Positions 22,032 to 31,287 of a DNA stretch of 59,290 bases are shown piece after piece. Every line of letters starts with the position of its first letter. Within the stretch, counting starts at the first letter, position 1. The DNA comes from Rhizaria sp. SCN 62-66 (Eukaryota > Rhizaria, unplaced). Location: positions 1 through 59,290 of the forward strand of contig MEDY01000162.1 in NCBI GenBank assembly GCA_001724265.1, read 5' to 3'. The notes beneath the pieces are model-generated. The model worked only from the letters and a program-made list of their open reading frames with translations, did no database searches and was not told the origin of the DNA. The translations under genes and the position numbers were made by a program.

Positions 22032-22552
22032 TCACAACTCCAGGTCCGGGTCTCCAGCAAGCTCTTCCGCGGGCACTGAGCCGGGGTTCACCAGCAGCGC
22101 AATCTCGTGGCGCGCTGTGGCGATGGCGTCGGGCGAACCGGTCAGCGTGATCTCGCGCAACGGAAACCCTGAAGGCATGTCGGCCTGAGAGAAAGCGAAG
22201 ATGATAATGACCAAGTCGTGTTGGGAAAGGCTTATGAGCATTTTTAAGTTTGGAGATGCAAAACTGAACCTTTATGTGAGATATTCACAAGGATCGCAAA
22301 AGAATAAAGAAATATTCCGAATCAACAATGATATGTCTTAAAACAACAAACTTGTTCGTTGCGTACCTCGCGCTGGATCTGGATGGTGCATGAGGACTTG
22401 GCCTGGAGCGCGCGGATCGTCTCGCCCTGGCGGCCGACAATAATGCCAACGAGCTAGTTCGGGACGCGGATCGCGACAACGTCGCTGCAGGGTGCAGGTG
22501 CGGGCGTGGGCGCGGGCGCGAGCGGGCCTGCGGAGGAGACCTTGGGGGGCAT
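22032..22552 (-). CDS. Small single-KH-domain RNA-binding protein; TAG inside the KH domain
   Basis: Two exons, 22552-22367 and 22184-22032 (donor GTACGC, acceptor ctcag, phase 0), 112 residues ending in TGA. After a Pro/Ala leader of about 25 residues comes one KH type I domain of the FUBP/PCBP/NOVA kind. The first half runs from VAIRVPN through the GxxG loop GRQGE to IQIQRE. The second half is PSGFPLREITLTGSPDAI followed by the last helix. KH domains bind single-stranded RNA or DNA through the GxxG loop. One codon, TAG at 22454-22456, lies between VPN and LVGIIVG, in the first strand/helix just before the loop. Related KH domains have Asp, Asn, Glu or Gly there. The rest of the domain is perfect, so the TAG is most simply a sense codon. 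A larger protein with further exons is possible. Confidence 0.7.
22454..22456 (-). other. In-frame TAG in a conserved KH domain
   Basis: The TAG follows Val-Pro-Asn and precedes Leu-Val-Gly-Ile-Ile-Val-Gly. It is codon 33 of the gene, with the KH core intact on both sides. Confidence 0.85.
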
Positions 22553-23137
22553 GCTGTCCGCGAAGAGTTCGGGAGAAAGAAAATGCATGGGATCATGTGT
22601 GAGACAATACAACTTATGATTCAAATGTGATTATAGAGTTCATCCATAAATATGCGTGTTCCCTGGCCTATGTCGCTGCCAAAGAAGTTATTATGGAGGA
22701 AAAGAGCTTTGAAACAACAAGGAAATTCGATCACGCATCTCGTCTGGGAAGCGCCACAATCTAATGTCTTGTTGTGGTTGTAGACATCGCACATAGACAG
22801 AGTGCAAATAATATGAGAACAGGTGCAGTGCCAATGAAATTCATTATGTCGCCCATATCTTGGCGTTATCTGTTGTCCGGTATCTGAAGGGAGGAAATCC
22901 ATAGCTGCAGTTTTTGTCACCACGAATCGGTAGAAAATACGTCTTCCTGAGCGTAGCTCATCACGGTTAGATTGAAGGAAGACCTAAACCAGAATTAGTG
23001 TAAAATGTATTTCAATATAACATATAATAGCCAAAAAACACGATCTACTATTAAAAAACTGCGATATTACCATATTTAAATGCATCTTCACCTCAACTAT
23101 GAGGCCTGCAGCATGCGGGCGTTTACAGGTCGTGTAC
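22553..23137. other. Spacer with a possible exon at 22621-22983
   Basis: On the minus strand a frame stays open from an acceptor-like tttag at about 22984 to TGA at 22621, roughly 121 codons. It is rich in Cys and His (FHWHCTCSHIICTLSMC). Base composition is low GC, unlike exons here. It may be a 3' exon of the Nudix gene, whose last codons overlap a GTAAGTAC donor, or chance. No homology recognised. Confidence 0.3.
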
Positions 23138-26100
23138 TTACTGTTGTAGCGCGTATTTAGCCTGCAGTATGCGGAGCGCAAGCACAGCAACCTGGTCCTG
23201 GCACAGCGCACTGACTCCGCGCTGCCCCGCGAACGCCTCGGGCGTCAGCAGCAGCAGCGGCGCGGTCGCCACCGCCCGCGTCTCGCACTGCAGCGCGGCC
23301 GCGGCCGGGGGGGCGCAGGGCTCGACTTCGGCCCAGTAGACGCGCTTCAGGTGGGTGCCGCGAGGGCCACCGCGCACCCCGACACCGAACGAACCACCGC
23401 CGCGAGTGTTGCTCTGACTGCAAAGAGTGTTATCTGTGCTGTTGTTGTTGTTGTTGTTGTTGTTGGCGGTGCTGCTTCTGGGGACGGAGTTGTCGTGTGT
23501 TTCGGTGATGAAGTACTCAAACAGCGCGCCCATACGCAGCTGTGTGTTCGCAGCTGTCCGTTGCGACTCAGCTTCACCGCTTTGTGACTGCGCGACATCT
23601 GTTGCTGTTGTTGGTGCTTCGTCAGTGACGACGCGCCAGCCGGGGCCGGCCTCCTCGGCGAGCTCCCGCAGCACAGCGGCCGTTTCGCCCTCACCAGGGT
23701 CCACTTTGCCGCCCGGAAACTCCCACCCTCGACGGGTGTGCGCCACAAACAGCAGCTGGGGCGGACCGGGGGGGGAGTCAAAGTTAAGCCGCCGCTCCGA
23801 GTGGGGGAGAGATCGTGTGACGGCGAGGATGAGAACAGCGTCAGCAGGCACTGCGATGTAATCACTACTGTCACTAACATTGTGCGCACTCTGTTCTGTT
23901 GCCGTTGCCGTTGCCGCTGTTGATGTTGCAGTTGCTGTTGCTGTCGGTACTGATGGGAAAGAGACGATGACGGTCTGGCCAGGCAAACCACCGGGGAAGG
24001 TGACTGTGGGCGTAGAAACAGCGCTCGACACAGGGGCGGCGAGATCATGCGCGCGCTCGAGCTGCCGTTGTTGGAGAGCGGCCCAAAGATAGTCAGTCGG
24101 GAACAAAGCAGAGCCGTCCCCCTTACCCGCCGTGGGGTACTTAGACGCGCGCCCCCTAGATTCGCCACCAAGCATGCGTGCAAAGGGCCCCCGCGGCGAG
24201 ACCACCCAGGGCGCCGGCAACACAGCATTCGCCCCCCCAGGCGCACTCTCACTCTCACTCCCAGTCCCACTCCCACTCCCAGTCGCAATCGCCGTGGCGG
24301 TGGCGGCGGCGGCGGCGGCGGCGGCGACGGCGTCTGCGAGCGTGGTGGCGTGTTGAGAGGGGGCGTTTTCCCCTCGCGGCATCACGCTAGCCGCAAGCGC
24401 ATCAGTCATATCAGACTGAGCGCCAAACTGAGAACCTGCAGCAGCAACAGCAGCAGCAGTATTGGTTATATTGGCGACCGCAGCAGCAGACTGAGTGGCG
24501 ACGGCGGCGGCCTTGGTGGCGACGGCGCGCGCGCTGTCCGCAGCCTGCGCCGGCGGCAGCAGCGTCTCGTCGTGCGGCACGAACCGCGGCCTGTCGGTGC
24601 ACAGCACTGCGCCCCACCGCGCGCCGTGGGCATTGGCGTGGCCGTGGGCCGCGAGCCCCCAGTGGCAGGTGCAGCCCGCGGTGGAGCGCGCAGCTACCGC
24701 CGACGCAGACTGTGTTGCTGCGGCCAAGACCGACTGTGTCGCTGTGTTAGACTGCGCTGAGATAGACACGGGGAGCGCTGTGAGGCCGCAGCAGCAGACG
24801 CAGGGCGACAGCGCCATCTCACTCTCGCTCATCACGCCGTGCACGTGCCAGGGAATCTGCCGCCGGGGTGCAATGCACAGGCGGTATAGCCCTGCGGGCA
24901 CGTATGTCTCCGGTGACTGCTGAAACGGCAGCGGCGACGACTGCTGCTGCCGCGGCTCAAAGTCAGTAGGGGGATGGGTTTGGGGATGCGGCTTGACTTC
25001 GGTGTCCTCCTGCTCGAAGATGATGTCGACACCGCCCCAGCCGTTGCGTTCGCGGTGTAAGGGGCCCTTGGGACTCAGGGTAACAGTCGCAATTGCAGTC
25101 GCGGGCGCAGGCGCAGTGTTGTTATGGTTGATGTTAACAAGCGAGAGAGTAACCGAGACTTCCACACCGTCGGCACCACTTAACCCGTCTGAGTGCCCAC
25201 TTACCCCGTCTAAGGGGCTCGCGTTGGCGTGCAACAGCGCCGCGAGCGCGTTCGCGGCCTCAGTCAGCCCGCCCCGCCAGCGCTGGGGCGCGGCCAAGGC
25301 GAACCACGCCTGGTCCAGCAGACTGGCGAGCGAGAGGTGCGCTGATAACAAGGGGGGGGACACGGTGGACGCCGGAGACGGTGTCGGCGCTGTGGACGCA
25401 GAGAGCGGCTGAGGCTGCAACTCTAGCTGTGGCTGCGGCGCGGAGAGGGAAGCGGGCTTGGGGGTCACAGTGTTGTTTGAGTTGGCGACAGTGCTTGCCG
25501 TGGTGTCATCGGTGTCGTCATTGATGTGGGTGTGGGTGACTGTGAGCATGCGAAGCAGTGAAAGCGAGTCTTCGGCGCTACTATGCGCATCTGACGTAGC
25601 TTTGCCACTGGCCGCTGTCGGATTGACGCTGCTGACGTTATCAGCGCTATCCATGCCCAGAGTGGCCATAGCGCTGGCATGCGCTGCAGCCGCGTGAGTG
25701 TAAGTGCCGTCAATGTAAGTACCCACGGGCCCTGTGTAAGTCGGTCCTTTGTAGAGATACGTATCCGCCGCCACGGCCGCGGTGTAGTTGTCGCTGTCCG
25801 CCTGAACAACAACACCGCCAGCCCAAGTGTTTGCGACTGTGGGCAGCGAGAGCGGCGTGCTCTGCAGCGGCGTGAGAGCGGGGAAAGATAGCGTGAACGA
25901 CAGCGAAAGCGTGGGCGTCGTAGCGGCGTTGGTGGCGCTTGCGAGGTGCAGCAGAGAACGTGGCAGCGGAAACGGGACGTTGTTGACTGCGAACGCCACC
26001 TTGGAGGGCTTTGCTGTAGCCGCGGTAGCAGCGGCAGCGAGAGATGCCGCAGCTGCAGACGTTGAGAGGGCGCTCATTGCAGTGCGGTGGAGAGTGCAGA

Positions 26101-26221
26101 TCGCGTTGCGTAAGGCGCGGGGCGTGCGGTGATGCGTGTGCGGGGCCGAGAGCAGAGCTCTGGGGCGGCGGAGAGAAGGGCGGACGGCGAGTGAGGAGGC
26201 AGCCAGTCGATGCAGGAGCAT
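23138..26221 (-). CDS. Nudix hydrolase domain protein with a very long low-complexity N-terminal region
   Basis: About 1027 aa from the ATG at 26221 to TAA at 23138. The Nudix box is unmistakable near residues 830-860: GGKVDPGEGETAAVLRELAEEAGP matches G-x5-E-x7-R-E-U-x-E-E-x-G-U, with the catalytic RELAEE. It is preceded by the LLFVAHTRRGWEFPGG strand. Nudix enzymes cleave nucleoside diphosphates linked to another moiety; the substrate cannot be told here. The N-terminus (MLLHRLAASSLAVRPSLRR, with no acidic residues) looks like a mitochondrial presequence. Between them lie some 750 residues of Ala/Thr/Ser/Asn-rich sequence plus a Cys/His segment near residues 450-530. The Nudix core is interrupted by a poly-Asn insertion. 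The terminal CAG-TAA overlaps a perfect GTAAGTAC donor, so the true end may be in a further exon. Confidence 0.75.
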   Translation of the reverse strand: MLLHRLAASSLAVRPSLRRPRALLSAPHTHHRTPRALRNAICTLHRTAMSALSTSAAAASLAAAATAATAKPSKVAFAVNNVPFPLPRSLLHLASATNAATTPTLSLSFTLSFPALTPLQSTPLSLPTVANTWAGGVVVQADSDNYTAAVAADTYLYKGPTYTGPVGTYIDGTYTHAAAAHASAMATLGMDSADNVSSVNPTAASGKATSDAHSSAEDSLSLLRMLTVTHTHINDDTDDTTASTVANSNNTVTPKPASLSAPQPQLELQPQPLSASTAPTPSPASTVSPPLLSAHLSLASLLDQAWFALAAPQRWRGGLTEAANALAALLHANASPLDGVSGHSDGLSGADGVEVSVTLSLVNINHNNTAPAPATAIATVTLSPKGPLHRERNGWGGVDIIFEQEDTEVKPHPQTHPPTDFEPRQQQSSPLPFQQSPETYVPAGLYRLCIAPRRQIPWHVHGVMSESEMALSPCVCCCGLTALPVSISAQSNTATQSVLAAATQSASAVAARSTAGCTCHWGLAAHGHANAHGARWGAVLCTDRPRFVPHDETLLPPAQAADSARAVATKAAAVATQSAAAVANITNTAAAVAAAGSQFGAQSDMTDALAASVMPRGENAPSQHATTLADAVAAAAAAAATATAIATGSGSGTGSESESAPGGANAVLPAPWVVSPRGPFARMLGGESRGRASKYPTAGKGDGSALFPTDYLWAALQQRQLERAHDLAAPVSSAVSTPTVTFPGGLPGQTVIVSFPSVPTATATATSTAATATATEQSAHNVSDSSDYIAVPADAVLILAVTRSLPHSERRLNFDSPPGPPQLLFVAHTRRGWEFPGGKVDPGEGETAAVLRELAEEAGPGWRVVTDEAPTTATDVAQSQSGEAESQRTAANTQLRMGALFEYFITETHDNSVPRSSTANNNNNNNNSTDNTLCSQSNTRGGGSFGVGVRGGPRGTHLKRVYWAEVEPCAPPAAAALQCETRAVATAPLLLLTPEAFAGQRGVSALCQDQVAVLALRILQAKYALQQ

Positions 26222-26691
26222 AGACAAACCCTCACCGGGGGGGATATAAGAGCTACGAAGAGAAATGAATAAACAAACGAAAAATAATAATGTCTTTTGA
26301 GTTGGCAGGTGTGTCGTAGCCTCCTATACAGTTTGTATACCAGAAGATTGCGACGGATATTGGTGAAGACGTGGTCGGATCCTCGTCGGTCGAAGCAGAG
26401 GCCACAGTGCGTAGGACGAAAATAGTAAACCAAGACCAAGATAAACCTTGGAGAAGACATAATTTTGTATCTTAGCTTATCCTGTAACATTGACTATTTA
26501 TTCAAAATTTATTCACTGTTGACAGAGGATTTGTCGTGATAAACTCGCTCAAAGTCACGCTGTTAGCGAAACTCGTTTGTGGTAACATCGAGATATCTTC
26601 TGACAAACCACCGTTTTCTCTCTATACCCCTCTTCTCTCCGGCTCAGCGTCCACTTTAACGTCTGTGCCCGTGCGTACTCCCACCGGAACC
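26222..26691. other. Divergent intergenic region
   Basis: AT-rich upstream region shared by the Nudix gene and the 26692 gene. Open codons continue upstream of the 26692 ATG, but I prefer that ATG for its ccATGg context and downstream composition. No other gene seen. Confidence 0.5.
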
Positions 26692-29600
26692 ATGGCCAGC
26701 ACCCCGTCGCAGCGCGACCCCATCGTGCTTCTATCGGCTTTATCTTCCCCGCGCGCCGCCACCCGCGACGCCGCCCTCGCCTCCCTCGAGCGCCTGCTGG
26801 CCGACTGCGCCGCCGCGCCCGCGCTGCCCGCCGTTGTTGCCGGCTCCGCGCTGCTATCCCCCGCCCTGGCGGCCGCGCTGCGCCCTCTCTGCTTTTCGCC
26901 CTCACTCCCCACCGCGCTCGCCGCGGCCCGCTGCCTCGCGCTGCTGGCCCGCACCGCCCTCCGCCACGGCTGCTCCCCCAAGCCCCGCTCCCACTCCAGC
27001 GCTAGTGCCAATACGGGTGTGCGGGCGAGTCCTGCTGAGGAGACTGCGAAGGCCGTGCGCAAGCGTCTGCGCGCGCTGGCGCTGGTCCTGCTCCCGTCTC
27101 TGGCCATCCTGGCATGCGACCCAGCGCTGGGCCCCCGCTGTGCCGCTCCTGCCACAACCGCGGCCACCGCAGCAGCCGCCGCTGCAGCCGCTGGCAGCGA
27201 CGCTACAGACGCGACGACTGAGAGCGCTGTTGCTACTGATACGACTGCGCCAGCGAACGGCAAGGGCGCTGACAGCAGCGAAGCGAAGTCCCCCGAGGGC
27301 GACGACTCTTCTCACGACGACGCCGACAACAACAACAACAACACTGAGGCTAACGCTGACGGTAACGCTGCTGCTGCTGCTGTTGTTGTTGTTGCGCCTG
27401 TCGACGACGGCGCTGCCCCGTCATCGCTGGGCACCGCTGTCGTGTCTGAGCCTTTGCTTGAGCTCCTCGTCGCCGCCGCCGCGGGCGACGCCGCCGGCTT
27501 CGCCGTGCGCTGTGACGCCACGGCGCTCGGGTTTGGGCTCTACTGTCTGCGGGAGCCGACTCAGGCCGCCGCGGAGGCCGCAGCGGCGAGGACCAAGGCT
27601 CAGGCGCGGGCAGCCAAGACCGCTGAAGCGGCGGCGGCCGCTGCGAGCGCGAGTGTCAGTCTGATCGCCGCCGGAGGCAACAACGACAATGAGGAGGAGG
27701 ATGAGAGTAATACTAACAACAATAATAATGATGATGAGGCTGCAAGCGGTGGCTACCGCAAGAAAACCGGCCTCGATGCCATCACCGACAACAGCAAGGC
27801 AAAGAGCGGCGCTCAGAGCGCCACCGGTGCGGGTCTCGGTCAAAGCACCCCCTTAGACCTCGACGAGGCCCCCTGGATTGCCCTCCCGCCGCTCGTGTCA
27901 CTGGAGGCGGCGCTGACGCACGTGCGCGCTCTGTTGCGCGGCGGCGTTTACCCTCTGAAGCACCACAACAACGCGCCCTACAGGGACTGGACCTTCACCG
28001 CGACGACTGCGACTCCGGCGACTGGGGAGGAGGCTGTGGTGGCCGCGCCCGGTGTGCTGCCGCTGCTGTCTTCGGTCCTGCCTCTGGCGGCCGCCGTGCC
28101 GGGCGCCCGCCGCTGCGCCGGGCTGGCCACGGCCTTGACGGCCTATGCGGCGGCCGAGCTGTGGCCGCTTTGCGACGGCAGCGACCCGCGGGCGCGCGCC
28201 GCGGCGCTTTCGCTCCTCGCACCGCCTAACGACTACAACGATAAGCAGATGCAGCAACAGGGGACGGCGTTTGCGGCGGCGGTGAGGGGCTGGCTCAGCT
28301 CTCCCGGCGGCACAATCACGAGCAGTGCAGTCACTGACGCGGTCGACACTGATACTGCTGCTGACACAGCCGATCCTGCTGCGGATGCTGCGGTTGTCAT
28401 GATGAGTCCGCTGCAGACGCTGATGCAGATGGCTAAGGACGACATCATTGCGAACTCTATCGACGCCAACGCCGACAAAGCCGCTGCCACCGCCGGCGCC
28501 AATGTGACGGTGGGCGGCAAGGCGGGGCGCGGCTTAACTTTCGCGACCGCTGCGCTGAACCTGGTGGCGTGTGTTATGCCCCATGCGGCCGAGGCCGTCC
28601 AGGCTGCTGCATGGGACTCCCTCCTGCCGCCGCTCACGGTCACTCAGTCCTCTGCTCTCGCCGCCCACGCCGCCGCTAACCCTAATACCAGCTCTAATAC
28701 CAGTTTGAGTGCGAGTGGGGGTTCTAAGACTGGGACTGTGAGTCGCAGTGACGTGAGGGCGCGTGTCCGTGCCGCTCTCCGCAATAGCAACAACAGCAGC
28801 AGTCACGATAACGACGACAAGAACACTCGCGTGGTGAACGCGCAACAGCAGTCGCTGCAGGACGCCGCCGCTCTGCAGTCGTCGGCCGCCGCGGCCCGCA
28901 CCCTGGTCTCCGATGCGCATGCCAACGATGCCAGCGCCGCCGCCGCCGCCGCCGAGGCCGCCGCGGACGCCGCTTTGCTCGCGGATGCGGCGTCGCTCGT
29001 GCCCGTGCCCTTTGGCTCCGCTCCCGCTCCCGCTGTCTCGAACAACAACAACAGTAGCAACAACAATAGCGTGAAGATTAACGCTGCCAACGCGTCGTTG
29101 CCCGCTCTCTTGCTCTCTCTTGTTGAGGCCGCTGCGAACGCTGAGCTTGACTTCGAGCCCTCCGCATTCGGCTCTATGGGCCGGCGCAATACTGATAGCA
29201 GCAGCCATGGCAGTAGTGGCGCAGTGTTGACGGCCGCTGTTCGCGCCTTGTCCCGCGCCACGGTCTCCGCGCGCTGGGCCACCTGTCTCGCCCGCGGCCG
29301 CCTGTCCGCCGCTCTCCTGGAGGCGGGCTTCGGCGGCGCGCTGACCGCGGGCGCGGCGACCGCAGCGGCGGCGGTCGCGGGGCTGGGGTGGGCGGACGCG
29401 GAGCCGACTGCGGCGTTCGCGGAGGGGCTGGTGCTGGGAGGTGTGATGGAGGCGTGCGCGCGCGAGGTGGAGGCCGTGGCGCCCGCTAAGGGGGTACTTA
29501 CACCGGTTGTGCTCCGCAATAACAACGACGACGATGATAACGAGGACGAGGACGAGGACGAGGACAGTGAGGACGATGATCACCAAGACGATGAGGATGA

Positions 29601-30642
29601 GGGTGAGTATGAGATCGAGAGTGATATCGATGTCACTGAAGTCCTCAAGCTCTCCTCATCACCTGCACCATCTGGTGTGGCGAATGTAAGTACCCGCGCT
29701 GCCGCCCGTGTAAGTACCCCGTCGTTCTTCCCGGTCACCCATGTGCCGACTGTCACCCTCACCGCGACCGGCGCCACCGCGACCGCCGCCACTATCAACG
29801 CCCCCAACACCATCGCCACAAGTGTAAGTACCAGTGTAAGTGCCGGTGTAAGCGCGAGCGCGGGTAAGGGTGCGAAGGGGAAGGGCGTGAAGCTGCCGGT
29901 GCCGCCGCCGTCCCTGGCCCACGCGCTCCACGCGCTGGTTGCGGTGGCGGACGTGTTGCACCACTGCGCCGCGACGGGGATCTACGTCAATGCGAGCTAC
30001 ACCAGCAGCAGCGTCAACAACAACGGCGACCTCCTCGACGGCGCCGACGTTACCGGCACCGGCGGCGAGGACGCCACTGCTGCTGCTGCTGTTGCTGCTG
30101 ATGCCGCGCCCAGCCTTGCTGGCGACGGCGACAGTGCAGGCGCAGGCGCAGACGCGGTGGCAGTGCGCTACCGCGCCTCGCTCCACTCCCAGCGCCACGC
30201 TGCGAGTGCGAGCGTGAGGCGGCTGCCTGCCGCAGCGCGCGCGCTGCGGGCCGTGCTTGCGGTCGCCCCGCGCCTGCGCCGGCAGCCCAGCTTCGAGGCC
30301 CTGCTCGTGGCCGCGGTGTGTGGGCTCTGCGCGCTGCTTGCGGACGCGCCCTCCGCCGCCGCGCACGCTCTCTTCCACTCGACCACCACCACCGCTGCCT
30401 CTGTTTCTGCGTCTATGAGTGACTCCAAGGCTGCGTCGGCGGCGAAGGCCGCTGCGCCGCCGGTGAAGACCGTGCCTGCGGAGGGATGGGCGCTTTCGCT
30501 GGCGGACGCGAGCGCGGGCGCAAGGGCTGAGATGGCGCGAGCGCTGCTCACGGTCATGCGGCGGGGCCGCGCCGGGGAGGCCGAGACGGCGGCCGTGGAG
30601 GCGCTGCTGGAGGAAGCGCAGGAGGAGCTCGCCGACGAGTGA
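26692..30642 (+). CDS. Large Ala-rich, probably helical-repeat protein
   Basis: Intronless frame of 1316 aa starting at the ATG in context aaccATGgcc and ending in TGA. No named family recognised. Residues about 10-110 look like ARM/HEAT helices (VLLSALSSPRAATRDAALAS, ALAAARCLALLARTALRHG). Similar Leu/Ala helices recur near 430-520, 860-920 and 1170-1230. These are separated by Asn, Ala and Asp/Glu tracts, with the strongest acidic run at about residues 945-980. The last 60 residues are a charged helix (EAVEALLEEAQEELADE-like). A scaffold role is plausible from the repeats but not shown. Within 29684-29853 the exon holds five GTAAG words (four of them GTAAGT) that look like splice donors but are in-frame Val-Ser codons; no matching acceptors or frame changes suggest an intron. 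Confidence 0.65.
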   Translation: MASTPSQRDPIVLLSALSSPRAATRDAALASLERLLADCAAAPALPAVVAGSALLSPALAAALRPLCFSPSLPTALAAARCLALLARTALRHGCSPKPRSHSSASANTGVRASPAEETAKAVRKRLRALALVLLPSLAILACDPALGPRCAAPATTAATAAAAAAAAGSDATDATTESAVATDTTAPANGKGADSSEAKSPEGDDSSHDDADNNNNNTEANADGNAAAAAVVVVAPVDDGAAPSSLGTAVVSEPLLELLVAAAAGDAAGFAVRCDATALGFGLYCLREPTQAAAEAAAARTKAQARAAKTAEAAAAAASASVSLIAAGGNNDNEEEDESNTNNNNNDDEAASGGYRKKTGLDAITDNSKAKSGAQSATGAGLGQSTPLDLDEAPWIALPPLVSLEAALTHVRALLRGGVYPLKHHNNAPYRDWTFTATTATPATGEEAVVAAPGVLPLLSSVLPLAAAVPGARRCAGLATALTAYAAAELWPLCDGSDPRARAAALSLLAPPNDYNDKQMQQQGTAFAAAVRGWLSSPGGTITSSAVTDAVDTDTAADTADPAADAAVVMMSPLQTLMQMAKDDIIANSIDANADKAAATAGANVTVGGKAGRGLTFATAALNLVACVMPHAAEAVQAAAWDSLLPPLTVTQSSALAAHAAANPNTSSNTSLSASGGSKTGTVSRSDVRARVRAALRNSNNSSSHDNDDKNTRVVNAQQQSLQDAAALQSSAAAARTLVSDAHANDASAAAAAAEAAADAALLADAASLVPVPFGSAPAPAVSNNNNSSNNNSVKINAANASLPALLLSLVEAAANAELDFEPSAFGSMGRRNTDSSSHGSSGAVLTAAVRALSRATVSARWATCLARGRLSAALLEAGFGGALTAGAATAAAAVAGLGWADAEPTAAFAEGLVLGGVMEACAREVEAVAPAKGVLTPVVLRNNNDDDDNEDEDEDEDSEDDDHQDDEDEGEYEIESDIDVTEVLKLSSSPAPSGVANVSTRAAARVSTPSFFPVTHVPTVTLTATGATATAATINAPNTIATSVSTSVSAGVSASAGKGAKGKGVKLPVPPPSLAHALHALVAVADVLHHCAATGIYVNASYTSSSVNNNGDLLDGADVTGTGGEDATAAAAVAADAAPSLAGDGDSAGAGADAVAVRYRASLHSQRHAASASVRRLPAAARALRAVLAVAPRLRRQPSFEALLVAAVCGLCALLADAPSAAAHALFHSTTTTAASVSASMSDSKAASAAKAAAPPVKTVPAEGWALSLADASAGARAEMARALLTVMRRGRAGEAETAAVEALLEEAQEELADE

Positions 30643-31287
30643 GGGGCGATGAGGCGAGAGAACAACTTGCAAAACAAATTGGCTAGTGAACAACTTGAAC
30701 GGTTTGAAAACAGCATACATTAACCGACCATGGTTAGCGCGTTTATCTTGGTGATATAACGAATATTAGTAACTTAGGATAATCCGAATAGTAATAAACA
30801 GTGTTTATTTTAGTCTTTTGTCATACGTTACACATTCAAGTGTTTTAACCTGTTGCAGTTCGGTTCGCGCTGCTTTGTTGTGGTGATTTCTTTAGTGGCA
30901 CACGTGCTTGGTCCACCCGAGCACTCTTGTCACCAACACACACACACACACAAACACACATCTTTTATATCTCTCTACTTCATCATCTTTCTTCTTTCAT
31001 TCATTCACGTTGTCTTCATCATGTTCAGACTCAAACCCGGTCAGCAGTACCATTGCAACTAGCACTGCGTTCAGAGAGTGAGAACTGCAACATCGACTAC
31101 ATCTTACCATGGAAAATACTAGGCCTGACATACATATTGCGTGCATTATTGCACAATCGTAAATACACTTCACTACTTCACAGACCTCATCTCTCTAAAT
31201 TACTCCACTCGCACAACACTCTCCGCTCTCTTACGCCGGGATTGCTGCTCAATGACTTCACCAGGCGGCTAAACTTCCGCTTGTACT
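30643..31287. other. Intergenic, convergent gene ends, with a CA microsatellite
   Basis: AT-rich spacer between convergent genes, with an (AC)n run at about 30936-30952. No gene is supported. Confidence 0.5.

Noticed and set aside
29684-29853. Real introns beginning at the exonic GTAAGT words
   Set aside because: No suitable pyrimidine-AG acceptors or composition change nearby, the words are in frame as Val-Ser, and real donors here are GTACG.
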